From assembly GCA_900540475.1 (NCBI GenBank), contig UQGG01000027.1, forward strand, positions 29,555 through 93,554: a stretch of DNA of 64,000 nucleotides, written 5' to 3'. Made by a program: the position numbers and the translations under genes. The notes below the pieces were generated by a model, which saw only the letters and a list, made by a program, of their open reading frames with translations, searched no databases and had not been told where the DNA came from. Source of the DNA: an uncultured Robinsoniella sp. Its GTDB lineage: Bacteria > Bacillota > Clostridia > Lachnospirales > Lachnospiraceae. This document shows positions 6,884 to 15,836 of the stretch, one piece after another (the first letter of the stretch is position 1; the number at the start of each line of letters is the position of its first letter).

Positions 6884-8143
6884 TCACAGCAATACCAAAT
6901 GATTCTTCAAATCCTCCAGAGTTTCCCGTTCCCGTATTACCACAACGTCCCCATTTTCCCGGATTAAGATTTCAGCAGGGCGAAGACGGTTGTTATAATT
7001 TGAGCTCATAACATAACCATAGGCACCAGCATCCAGAATGCCCAAAATGTCACCTTCCTGGATTTCGGGAAGAAGTCTGTCTTTTGCCAGAATATCTCCG
7101 CTTTCGCATATATTTCCTACGATGGTTACGGTTTCCTCCTGAAGGGAAGGTGTATCATTCCCGCGATAAATTTCAACGCCATGGTATGAATCGTATAAAA
7201 TAGGACGTGAAAGTACATTAAATCCCGTATCACAGCCTACATATTTATTATTGTAATTATATTTTATGGAATGTACCCCGCTTAAGAGGACCCCGCATTC
7301 GGCACTGATATAACGTCCGGGTTCGATGCGGAAAGTGATCTGTCTTCCATATTCTTTCGTGAATTGAAAGAGAGCTTCATCAATTTTTCCACCCAGCTCT
7401 TGCAGATCGAGAGGTGCTTCCCCATCTTCTTTTTTATAGGGGATGCCAAATCCGCCGCCCATATCTATGAATTCCAGACCCGGGAACTGTTTTGCTATTT
7501 CGAATAAAGAATCCAGACTTTTAACGAAAGCGTCTCCGGTCATAAAAAGTGATCCGATATGCTGGTTGATACCGGCAAGGGTTAGTTTAAATTTCTCTAA
7601 GATTTCTTTTACCTGAGGGATAAATACCGGGTCCACTCCGAATTTTGTTTTCTTTCCGGCAGTTACTACTTTTTCATGGTGACCGGCACCAACTCCTGGG
7701 TTAAAACGGATGGCGACACGGCTTCCAGGCGCCAGGCGTCCATAGCGTTCTAACTGACTGATGGAATCTACGCTTACCAGAACACCTTCCGAAATGGCAT
7801 ACTGCATTTCCTCATCGGATACATTATTTCCAATATAGAATATTTCATGGGATGTAAAACCTGCCATTTTTTCTATATAAATCTCTCCCGGGGACATAGC
7901 ATCGACTTCCAATCCCTCTGACCGTACAATTTGAAGGAGGGCAGGATTGCTGTTTGCCTTTGCAGAAAAGTCCACTACGAACTTAGGATACGAGACCATA
8001 TTTTTAAGATCACGGCAGCGTTGTCTTAAAATTCTTTCATTATATACGTAAACCGGTGTGCCGTAAGCGGCGGCTAATTCCACCGGATCATGATTTTCGA
8101 AGAAGTGAGTCTGATCGGTTACTTTTGTGTAAATCTTTTGCAT
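6884..8143 (-). CDS. lysA: Diaminopimelate decarboxylase
   Basis: Converts meso-diaminopimelate to L-lysine, the last step of lysine synthesis, in the cytoplasm with PLP. The 419-residue length fits the family. PLP-binding Lys62 lies in VVDFSAKANSN. Other motifs are HIGS, GGGFGIPY (phosphate loop), EPGR, the active-site Cys in GNICESGD, and DAGAYGY-x-x-SSNYN. GGAGGTC precedes the ATG at 8143. The gene is divergent from a LysR regulator, as in other bacteria where lysA is controlled by its divergent LysR protein. Confidence 0.95.
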   Translation of the reverse strand: MQKIYTKVTDQTHFFENHDPVELAAAYGTPVYVYNERILRQRCRDLKNMVSYPKFVVDFSAKANSNPALLQIVRSEGLEVDAMSPGEIYIEKMAGFTSHEIFYIGNNVSDEEMQYAISEGVLVSVDSISQLERYGRLAPGSRVAIRFNPGVGAGHHEKVVTAGKKTKFGVDPVFIPQVKEILEKFKLTLAGINQHIGSLFMTGDAFVKSLDSLFEIAKQFPGLEFIDMGGGFGIPYKKEDGEAPLDLQELGGKIDEALFQFTKEYGRQITFRIEPGRYISAECGVLLSGVHSIKYNYNNKYVGCDTGFNVLSRPILYDSYHGVEIYRGNDTPSLQEETVTIVGNICESGDILAKDRLLPEIQEGDILGILDAGAYGYVMSSNYNNRLRPAEILIRENGDVVVIRERETLEDLKNHLVLL

Positions 8144-8405
8144 GATATTTGACCTCCATGTAGTTTTGATGAGATATTGTTATATTGTTTAAAGTTGATT
8201 TATATGAATTAGCAGTTAATAAATGAAAGTTTTATGGACTACTAATAAAAACGTAATCTGTAGATTTGCGTTATACTTTTTGGATATTTAGTCCAGATTA
8301 AAAACTATATCTTGACTTATTATAACGTTTTATTTATTATTTGTATAATGAATCTTTATGGATAGAATAATCGATAATATCGATCATACAGGAGATGATA
8401 ATCCC

Positions 8406-9281
8406 ATGAATATTGAAAATCTAAAAACATTTCTTACCCTGTCGGAACTTAAAAATTTTACCCAGACGGCAGACCAGTACTATATTGTGCAGTCCACGGT
8501 GACAAACCGCATTATGGAATTGGAAAAGGAGCTGGGAAAGAAGCTGTTTATCAGGCAGAAGAAGTCTGTGGAACTGACAGAAGAGGGCAGGCGTTTTCTT
8601 CCATATGCCAAGCGTATTGTGGAGCTGGAGCATACAGCGGTTATGGAGCTGGGGATGCTGCACAGTTTTGCAGAACACCTGCGCATAGGAACGGTTAATA
8701 CGGTATATGACTGCCATTTAACAAAATGCATGTCCGGGATTTTGCGGGAATGCCCGGATATTTCGGTGAAGGTTATTATTGACCATTCCAATACACTGAT
8801 CCGGATGCTGCAGGACGGGACTTTAGATGTGATTTTTACCTTTGTGCCTGTGGAGAGAACCGGTTTTACCTGTATTCCATTTCAGACAGATGAACTGGTA
8901 CTGGTGACTTCGTGGAATAATACGGAACATGAGCAGGGCATTTCCAGGGAAATACTGCAGAATCTGTATTATCTCTACTGTGATTTTGTGTTAGGGGAAG
9001 GGGGCAACTTCATGCGGGATATGTTCCCGAAAAAGAATCCTTTTCCATTTGAAATTGATAAAAGTACGAAATTGCTTCCTTATCTGCTGGATGGAATCGG
9101 ATACAGCTTTCTGCCACGCAGCTTTGTGGGAAAGTATCTGGCGGATCAAAGATTAAGAGAAATACCGCTGCTGGATTTTGCTGCGCCTGTAATTCAAAGT
9201 TATTTTATTACCAAAGAGTTAAAGACGCAGAAAAAAGCAGTGACGGATTTTAAAAACCGAATATATTCAGCCGGGGAATAG
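8406..9281 (+). CDS. LysR-family transcriptional regulator
   Basis: The likely start is ATG 8406 (MNIENLKTFLTL), with AGGAGA upstream. The N-terminal winged HTH spans about residues 1-60 (NFTQTADQYYIVQSTVTNRI, LGKKLFIRQKKSVELTEEG). A periplasmic-binding-protein-like effector domain follows to residue 291. It faces lysA across 262 bases, so regulation of lysA, perhaps with lysine or diaminopimelate as effector, is likely but inferred. It is convergent with zwf, with only 14 bases between the stops. Confidence 0.9.
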   Translation: MNIENLKTFLTLSELKNFTQTADQYYIVQSTVTNRIMELEKELGKKLFIRQKKSVELTEEGRRFLPYAKRIVELEHTAVMELGMLHSFAEHLRIGTVNTVYDCHLTKCMSGILRECPDISVKVIIDHSNTLIRMLQDGTLDVIFTFVPVERTGFTCIPFQTDELVLVTSWNNTEHEQGISREILQNLYYLYCDFVLGEGGNFMRDMFPKKNPFPFEIDKSTKLLPYLLDGIGYSFLPRSFVGKYLADQRLREIPLLDFAAPVIQSYFITKELKTQKKAVTDFKNRIYSAGE

Positions 9282-9295
9282 AAGTGTATTGTATT

Positions 9296-10693
9296 TTACT
9301 CAAACCACTCATGGTTATAGTGCTTCAGGAATTCGTCAGCCTCAGCGGGACCATTCGTTTCCGGTGTATAGGAATATACGGGAAGGTTTTGCTTGTAGTA
9401 CACCTTTCGAATATTCTCAATAAATTTCCAGCTGGTTTCGATCTGGTCCCATTGGGAAAACCAGGAGCGCTCACCCTGCATACATGCATCCAGCATCCGT
9501 TCATAGGCTTCCGGCGTATTAATTCGGAAAATATCCAGACAGCTCTGGCAGAAATCCATTTTAGTCTGGATGATTTCCTCTGTATCGCCGGGATTTTTAA
9601 TATTAAACTGAAGGTATACGCCTTCCGTTGGCTGGATTTTAATATTCAGAATGTTCGGTGCAATCTCGGGTGAGGAGCGGCGGAATACAATCGCCACATC
9701 CATTTCCCGGTGGCCCATTTTCTTTCCGGTGCGGATATAAAAGGGCATGTTTTTCCAGCGTTTATTGTCTACAAAGAGGCGGAGGGCGGCATAGGTCTCT
9801 GTTGCAGAATCCGGTGCCACATTTTTTTCCTCCAGATAGCCATCATACTGTCCAAGGAGAAGGGAGTCTTTTATATTTTTAGCCTTGACAGGACGCAGAG
9901 AGCGCAGTACTTTGATCTGTTCTGCATGCATTTCCGAACCGGAAAACTGTTCCGGCTGTTCCATCGCTACGATAGACAATATCTGAAACAGATGATTCTG
10001 TACCATATCCTTCAGCGCTCCGCTGGAATCATAATAGCCGCCTCTTGTTTCCACGCCTACGTCTTCCAGAGCAGAAATCTGAATGCATTCAATATGCTCT
10101 GCACTCCAGAGATTGCTGAAAATAGGATTGGTAAAGCGTATGGTCTGGATATTGCGGACCATTTCTTTTCCCAGATAATGATCGATCCGATAAATCTGGT
10201 CAGGGGAAAAGAATGACTCCATTTTCTGGTTCAGCGCATCTGCAGCGGCGAGCGTTTCACCGAAAGGCTTCTCGATGATAACCTTTCCGTTTTCCGCACC
10301 GTCTACGCCGGTCAGCCCTTCCACAATTATTCCGAAGAAACGCGGGGCTACGGCAAAATAGAAGATATGGGAATAAAGCCCATGCTCCTGATAATAGCTG
10401 TTTAATCCTTCATATGCCTCCTGGTCTGAAAAATCCATCTGGTAATAATGGATCCTGGATGCAAAACCGGCAAAATCCTCTTCGGTATAGGGGAGTCTGG
10501 AGAACTTAGATACCCAGTCCCGGGCAATTGTCCGGTAATCATCATCGCTGTAACTGCGCCTTCCGATAATGACGATCCGGTCTTCCACGCCAAGCCGTCC
10601 GGAGACACACATATTGTAAAGAGCCGGCAGAAGCTTACGGAATGTCAGATCTCCGGTTCCGCCGAATATAGTAAATGTCAGATTTTGATTCAT
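9296..10693 (-). CDS. zwf: Glucose-6-phosphate 1-dehydrogenase
   Basis: Oxidises glucose 6-phosphate to 6-phosphogluconolactone with NAD(P)+, the first step of the oxidative pentose phosphate pathway. The 465-residue form starts at ATG 10693. It has an N-terminal nucleotide-binding loop (IFGGTGDLTFRKLLPAL), EKPFG and the substrate-binding, catalytic signature RIDHYLGKE. Its ATG overlaps the TGA of gnd (ATGA), so gnd and zwf form a coupled operon. Confidence 0.95.
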   Translation of the reverse strand: MNQNLTFTIFGGTGDLTFRKLLPALYNMCVSGRLGVEDRIVIIGRRSYSDDDYRTIARDWVSKFSRLPYTEEDFAGFASRIHYYQMDFSDQEAYEGLNSYYQEHGLYSHIFYFAVAPRFFGIIVEGLTGVDGAENGKVIIEKPFGETLAAADALNQKMESFFSPDQIYRIDHYLGKEMVRNIQTIRFTNPIFSNLWSAEHIECIQISALEDVGVETRGGYYDSSGALKDMVQNHLFQILSIVAMEQPEQFSGSEMHAEQIKVLRSLRPVKAKNIKDSLLLGQYDGYLEEKNVAPDSATETYAALRLFVDNKRWKNMPFYIRTGKKMGHREMDVAIVFRRSSPEIAPNILNIKIQPTEGVYLQFNIKNPGDTEEIIQTKMDFCQSCLDIFRINTPEAYERMLDACMQGERSWFSQWDQIETSWKFIENIRKVYYKQNLPVYSYTPETNGPAEADEFLKHYNHEWFE

Positions 10694-12105
10694 GATAATT
10701 TCCCCCAATCGTGATGGAAGCTGCCTTCTCTGTCGATTCGTTTATAAGTGTGCGCTCCAAAGCAGTCCCGCTGTGCCTGAATCAGATTTGCACCTACTGC
10801 ATCGCCCCGGAAGGCATCGATATAGGAAAGGGCATTTGCCATTGCCGGCATTGGAATGCCATTATTAATTCCTGTAATAACCGCAGTCCGGAGGCTTTTT
10901 AAGTTATGATCAATTCTGGATAAGAAGAAGTCATCCAGGATCAAATTATCCAGTTGTGGATTTTTACGAAATGCAAGTGTAATATCATTTAAGAATTCAG
11001 CCTGAATAATACATCCCGCCAGGAAAATTGCTGCAATATTACCGAAATCCAGATTCCATCCATATAGGGAAGAAGCATCTTTCAACATGGCAAAACCCTG
11101 GGCATAAGCTGCAATCTTGGCAGCGTAGAGACCTTCACGGACAATTTCTGCAAAGTATTCATCCTGTTGTTTCGAAGCAGATGCAGACGGTCCATGGAGT
11201 CTTTCTCCGGCTTCTTTCCGCTCATCAATGCGATTGGACATAATTCTTGCATTGCACGCTGCTGTAATCATGGAAATATCAACGCCCTGTTTTAATGCCT
11301 CGATACTTGCCCATCTACCGGTACCTTTCTGCTGGGCACTATCCAGAATATAATCCAGAAGTTCCCCATCCTGGAAATCGTCTTTTTCATGGAAGATGTC
11401 TGCTGTGATCCCGATCAGGTAACTTTGCAGTTCCCCCTGGTTCCACTGTGCAAATATGTCACCGATGGACTGATTATTGTATCCCCCGGCATATTTAAGC
11501 AGCAGATAAGATTCTGCAATCAGCTGCATATCTGCATATTCAATTCCATTGTGAACCATTTTTACGTAGTGTCCGGCGCCATCCGGACCCATGTAACTGC
11601 AGCAGGGTTCTCCTTTGGCACGGGCTGCAATTGCTTCCAGAACAGGTTTGATTTCGTCGTAAGTATCCCGGTTTCCTCCCGGCATAATGGAAGGACCAAA
11701 GCGCGCGCCCTTTTCCCCTCCTGAAATGCCCACACCATAGTAATGGATTCCTTTTTCTTCTAATAAAGTGTAACGCCGTCTGGTATCTTCAAAAAATGAA
11801 TTCCCGCCATCCATAATGATGTCACCCGGCTCAAGCAGCGTCATTAACTGGTCTATGACAAGATCAACCGGTTTTCCCGCCTGTATCATCAGCATGATTT
11901 TTCTGGGAGCCTCCAGTGCGCCGACCATCTCTTTCAAATCGTAAAAAGGTGTAAAATTTTCATGAGAATGGTCTTTTATAAGTGCGTCTGTTACCTCCCT
12001 GCTTCTGTTGTACCCGCCAACCAAAAATCCATGGTCCGCCATGTTAAGTGCCAGGCTTCTGCCCATTACTGCCAATCCTATTATTCCTATATCTAATTTT
12101 TTCAT
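10690..12105 (-). CDS. gnd: 6-phosphogluconate dehydrogenase, decarboxylating
   Basis: Converts 6-phosphogluconate to ribulose 5-phosphate, CO2 and NAD(P)H. The 471-residue length is typical. It has GLAVMGRSLALNMADHGF (dinucleotide-binding), MDGGNS, GVGISGGEKGARFGPSIMPGG (substrate loop) and KMVHNGIEYADMQ with the catalytic Lys. It is the first gene of the gnd-zwf operon. The lactonase for the middle step is encoded just upstream on the same strand, 178 bases away. Confidence 0.95.
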   Translation of the reverse strand: MKKLDIGIIGLAVMGRSLALNMADHGFLVGGYNRSREVTDALIKDHSHENFTPFYDLKEMVGALEAPRKIMLMIQAGKPVDLVIDQLMTLLEPGDIIMDGGNSFFEDTRRRYTLLEEKGIHYYGVGISGGEKGARFGPSIMPGGNRDTYDEIKPVLEAIAARAKGEPCCSYMGPDGAGHYVKMVHNGIEYADMQLIAESYLLLKYAGGYNNQSIGDIFAQWNQGELQSYLIGITADIFHEKDDFQDGELLDYILDSAQQKGTGRWASIEALKQGVDISMITAACNARIMSNRIDERKEAGERLHGPSASASKQQDEYFAEIVREGLYAAKIAAYAQGFAMLKDASSLYGWNLDFGNIAAIFLAGCIIQAEFLNDITLAFRKNPQLDNLILDDFFLSRIDHNLKSLRTAVITGINNGIPMPAMANALSYIDAFRGDAVGANLIQAQRDCFGAHTYKRIDREGSFHHDWGKLS

Positions 12106-12283
12106 ATTGTATACCTACCTTAAGCGCTGCATGTTCCCTGCAGCACTGCCACATTTGAATTGACTGAAGGACCAACCTTGTGGCATCCTTTCTATTTTAT
12201 AATTATCCCTCAGCTATATGAAATTCATGTACAGCGGGAGCAAATGCCCGCATTATTTAGCGTAAAAATGATAGTTCACTGCA

Positions 12284-13291
12284 TCATCTGTCTTTTGCTT
12301 TTGATGGTGGTTCTGCCTCCAAAATAATGCCGACCCCTTCTGCAATGGGGACTCTGGAACAGACCTCTTCCAGAAATCCGGTAATGCTGTTTCTGCACAG
12401 GCATACCATTTCATTTGAAGTACGGTTGACGATTATCAGAAAGCGTCCGTTTGGTGACAGGATAAAATCTCTTGGATGGCTCCCCTGACAGGAGGCATAT
12501 TGAATTACCTTAGGAAATTCACTGGTAAGGGATATTACCGTAATCATGTCAGCTCCCCGGACGGAAACATATAGAAAATGCTCATCTGGTGAGAGACGGA
12601 TTGCAGCGGATGCATTTTCACTGCCGCCTACAGTTTCCAGGTTGAGGACAGAAATCTGTGACAGAAGCCGGAATTCCAGATCTTTACCCAAAGCGAAAGT
12701 AAACAATTCATTACTGCGTTCGCTGACAACGTACAGATGGTTATGGCTTCTGTTAAATATACCGTGTCTTGGGCCGCTTCCTTTTGGAAATGCTATTTTA
12801 CCGGCAGGCGCGTAGTCGGCTGCCCCATCGAATATACGTATTTCATCTAATTCCAGGCATGGAACCAGCAGATAGTGATCATGGAAAAGTATTTGATGGC
12901 ATCCCGCCATAGGAGCAATTTCAATCTTTTTATGAAGAACCAGACCTCCCGGATCTTTCCGATAAATTAAAACGGTTCCTTCGTGGTAATTAGCTGTAAA
13001 AATGCAAGTATTGTTCTGGACGATAAAGCAGGCTGTTTTCTGTTCCGTAAAAAGCTCACTTTGTGCTAGTGAAGTGGAAGAAGTATCCCAGAGACAGATT
13101 CCCGCTCTGCCGTTTTTCTCCAGAGGTGCTGCAAGGAAAGATCCGAAAAGGTCAGAGCATTTTGCATTTTTTGCCTCATAAGACAGGGTAGGAACGGTTA
13201 GTGCTCCTGTAATTGTATTAAATTGAAAGTGAAAAATTCCCGGACTTTTTTCAGAATAGTATGTTCCGATATAACCTTCTAATATGTTCAT
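12284..13291 (-). CDS. pgl: 6-phosphogluconolactonase, seven-bladed beta-propeller type
   Basis: A 335-residue protein of the YbhE/lactonase family, with repeated propeller-blade features: GIFHFQFNTITGAL, GSGPRHGIFNRSHNHLYVVSE, AAIRLSPDEHFLYVSVRG and HPRDFILSPNGRFLIIVNR. It hydrolyses 6-phosphogluconolactone, linking the zwf and gnd products. Lying beside gnd-zwf, it completes the oxidative pentose phosphate branch in one locus. No signal peptide, so cytoplasmic. The family contains other lactonases; context supports this substrate. Confidence 0.88.
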   Translation of the reverse strand: MNILEGYIGTYYSEKSPGIFHFQFNTITGALTVPTLSYEAKNAKCSDLFGSFLAAPLEKNGRAGICLWDTSSTSLAQSELFTEQKTACFIVQNNTCIFTANYHEGTVLIYRKDPGGLVLHKKIEIAPMAGCHQILFHDHYLLVPCLELDEIRIFDGAADYAPAGKIAFPKGSGPRHGIFNRSHNHLYVVSERSNELFTFALGKDLEFRLLSQISVLNLETVGGSENASAAIRLSPDEHFLYVSVRGADMITVISLTSEFPKVIQYASCQGSHPRDFILSPNGRFLIIVNRTSNEMVCLCRNSITGFLEEVCSRVPIAEGVGIILEAEPPSKAKDR

Positions 13292-13729
13292 GTTAATCCT
13301 CCCTGGCTAAGTATGCGGCATTTGCGTGCAAATGAGTTTCTTTTAGTGTAACCTTTGCTATATCAAATATTCTCTGATATCCTTGGCATTTCATATTCTA
13401 TTAAAATATGCGGTTCTGCCTAAATCGAATAATGAGATAAATATTAATATTCAGTAATAGTAACTATTATTAATTTATTATATGACGATGAGAGGAATGT
13501 GTCAAGATAATATATTTTAGGAGATGATTTAGGAGGAAATTCTACATTTCATTGAAACAAAAAATCCCATGTGATAAAATGAATAAAACTGTGCATTGGT
13601 AATTTACCCATCCCTTAGTTTGCGTATATTTCAAAAATATATATCGACAGAACGTTAAAATAGTATATAATAAAAATAGCGGTAAAATAACATATAAAAC
13701 AAAACATGCAGAGCAAAGGAGAAAAGATA
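13292..13729. other. Gene-free intergenic region between pgl and the IMP cyclohydrolase
   Basis: 438 AT-rich bases between divergent genes. Apart from the promoter at 13644-13671, no protein-coding or structured element is convincing. I looked for a purine riboswitch before the cyclohydrolase and saw none. Confidence 0.5.
13644..13671 (+). promoter_or_regulatory. SigA-type promoter of the IMP cyclohydrolase gene
   Basis: TCGACA, 16-base spacer, TATAAT, ending about 58 bases before the ATG at 13730. Confidence 0.55.
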
Positions 13730-14443
13730 ATGAAGATGATTTCAATTGAACAGGATTTGCAGCAGAACACATATCCGGGAAGAGGAATTGTAATCGGCAG
13801 ATCAGCAGACGGAACCAAGGCAGTGACAGCTTACTTTATCATGGGCAGAAGCGAAAACAGCAGAAACCGTATATTTGTAGAAGATGGTGAAGGAATCCGT
13901 ACACAGGCATTTGACCCATCCAAGCTCACCGATCCAAGCCTGATTATTTACGCACCGGTTCGTGTTCTGGGCAATAAAACCATCGTGACCAATGGGGATC
14001 AGACGGATACCATCTATGAGGGAATGGACAGACAGATGACATTTGAGCAGTCTCTTCGCAGCAGAGAGTTTGAGCCGGATGCACCTAATTACACACCTCG
14101 TATTTCCGGAATCATGCATTTAGAGAACGGAAAATATAACTATGCAATGTCAATTTTGAAAAGTGACAATGGAAACCCCGAATCCTGTAACCGTTATACC
14201 TTTGCATATGAAAACTGTGTAGCAGGAGAAGGACACTTTATCCACACCTATCAGTGTGATGGTGATCCACTTCCAAGCTTTGAAGGAGAGCCCAAATTAG
14301 TGGCAATTCCCGACGAGATTGATGCATTTACCAATGCATTGTGGACAAGTCTGAATGAGGACAATAAGGTTTCTCTGTTTGTACGTTTTATAGATATTGC
14401 GGATGGTACTTGTGAGACAAGGATTGTGAATAAAAATAAATAA
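13730..14443 (+). CDS. purO: PurO-type IMP cyclohydrolase
   Basis: Closes the ring of FAICAR to give IMP, the last step of purine synthesis. The 237-residue protein starts at ATG 13730 (AAAGGAGA upstream). It has the family opening YPGRGIVIGRSADGTKAV-x-AYFIMGRS, then NRIF and ENCVAGEGHFIHTY near the C-terminus. PurO was described in archaea; bacteria usually use PurH, but this single-domain family is also annotated in Clostridia. It is monocistronic, with its own promoter and terminator. Assignment rests on overall family resemblance. Confidence 0.8.
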   Translation: MKMISIEQDLQQNTYPGRGIVIGRSADGTKAVTAYFIMGRSENSRNRIFVEDGEGIRTQAFDPSKLTDPSLIIYAPVRVLGNKTIVTNGDQTDTIYEGMDRQMTFEQSLRSREFEPDAPNYTPRISGIMHLENGKYNYAMSILKSDNGNPESCNRYTFAYENCVAGEGHFIHTYQCDGDPLPSFEGEPKLVAIPDEIDAFTNALWTSLNEDNKVSLFVRFIDIADGTCETRIVNKNK

Positions 14444-14463
14444 GATGCAGAGCAGTGGAAAAG

Positions 14464-14501
14464 AAGCGGATTCCCCAAATTATTTGGGAACCGCTTTTTT
14501 T
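14464..14501 (+). terminator. Intrinsic terminator after the IMP cyclohydrolase gene
   Basis: Stem AGCGG-A-TTCCCCAAAT with ATTTGGGAACCGCT (two single-base bulges), followed by TTTTTTT. Confidence 0.85.
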
Positions 14502-14533
14502 CATTGACAGTCAATTACCATAAGCTGTTTTTA

Positions 14534-14563
14534 TTTGCAAATCCCATAGGTTTATCATATAAT
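14534..14563 (+). promoter_or_regulatory. Promoter of the AraC regulator
   Basis: TTTGCA, 18-base spacer, TATAAT, 45 bases before the ATG at 14608. Confidence 0.45.
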
Positions 14564-14607
14564 CTGGTTAACCACAGACAGTTCATAAAAGGAAGGATTC
14601 AGAACAC

Positions 14608-15660
14608 ATGAAGACGCGCAAGGAAAAATTTCCGGAATACATAAAAGCATACCATGAAGATGAAATCTTCTACAGAAAGCTGTACGAAGAGGAGCAGATG
14701 TGTCCCGATGAGTTTGAAAATTTTGTGGCCGGACTTGACCGTGAATATCTCAGACGCCATGAGCTGTACGTTCCGGCTATCCACGGACAGTGGCTGAACT
14801 ATCTAAATGAAAATGAACTTTTCAAAACGCCGGCGGATCATATTGTCATCCAGAAACACTACCGGTATTCTCCGGAGTATATCCATGAACATGAATTTTA
14901 TGAGATTTTCTATGTATACGATGGAGCCTGTGAGAATTCCATACAAAATGTGAAGTATTCCTGCAGGAAAGGAGATGTCTGCATTCTTCCGCCTAAAACA
15001 AAGCATAGTATTGCCGTTTTTGATGACAGTATCGTCATTAATATCATGCTTAAGGCAAGCACATTCCATGAGGTGTTTTTTGATATATTTACCGGAAAAA
15101 ACGTATTGTCTCAATTTTTTGCCCATATTCTTTATGATAAAACGGAGAATAACTATCTTTTGTTCCACACCGGCGAAGATGAAGGGATACGCTCCCTGGT
15201 GGAAGACCTATATATGGAATACGAAGGACGGGTAAAGTTTTTTGAAACAATTATGAAAAATGAGGTCATGACATTTTTCTGCCTCCTGCTGCGGAACCAC
15301 GAAAATCATCTGGAAAGCTTCTTAAATACCAGTCATAAAAATCTGGATATGCTGGGAGTTCTTAATTACCTGCAGAAACACTATGCCGATGTTACACTGA
15401 AATCAGCGGCGGAACATTTTAATTTCAGTGTACCCCACTTCAGCAAACTGATTAAGGAGAACACGGGTAAGAACTTTGTTGAAATCTTAAAGAATATTCG
15501 TCTTGAGAAGGCATGTTATGCATTGGTAAATACGGATTTGAGTATTATGACCATTTGTGAGATCATCGGTTATCCCAATCCGGAACACTTTTCCAGATTG
15601 TTTAAGAAAGAATTCAAAATGACGCCGGGAGCATACAGAAAAAGCAGGATTCCATCTTAA
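14608..15660 (+). CDS. AraC-family regulator with cupin sensor domain
   Basis: A 350-residue regulator. The N-terminal half contains a cupin-like sugar-sensing fold (YIHEHEFYEIFYVYDG, then CRKGDVCILPPKTKHSI, about residues 88-135). The C-terminal 100 residues are two HTH motifs of the AraC/XylS type (LKSAAEHFNFSVPHFSKLIK and ICEIIGYPNPEHFSRLFKKE). It lies 176 bases upstream of the GH78 gene on the same strand, so it probably controls that gene in response to a rhamnoside-derived sugar (inference). Confidence 0.9.
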   Translation: MKTRKEKFPEYIKAYHEDEIFYRKLYEEEQMCPDEFENFVAGLDREYLRRHELYVPAIHGQWLNYLNENELFKTPADHIVIQKHYRYSPEYIHEHEFYEIFYVYDGACENSIQNVKYSCRKGDVCILPPKTKHSIAVFDDSIVINIMLKASTFHEVFFDIFTGKNVLSQFFAHILYDKTENNYLLFHTGEDEGIRSLVEDLYMEYEGRVKFFETIMKNEVMTFFCLLLRNHENHLESFLNTSHKNLDMLGVLNYLQKHYADVTLKSAAEHFNFSVPHFSKLIKENTGKNFVEILKNIRLEKACYALVNTDLSIMTICEIIGYPNPEHFSRLFKKEFKMTPGAYRKSRIPS

Positions 15661-15836
15661 AAAATATCAAGTCAAGTCCATAAATTAGACCATTGGAAGA
15701 TTGCCGGCGGGGTGTTAAAATCAGATATAATCATAATACGAGAAGAAACCCGCAGCAGACGAAAGTCTTAAATTATCGGTGCTGCATGATGATATGCCTT
15801 GATCGTCAGCACATCAGAAAACAGGAGGTCACAGAG

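Noticed and set aside
8313..8349. Promoter TTGACT...TATAAT before the LysR gene
   Set aside because: The spacer is about 26 bases, too long for a SigA promoter; the true -35 is unclear.
9710..10216. Plus-strand open frame opposite zwf
   Set aside because: Antisense to a gene with clear family motifs; no ribosome binding site and no domain.
13292..13729. Purine riboswitch before the IMP cyclohydrolase
   Set aside because: No conserved three-way-junction sequences were found; only a promoter is visible.
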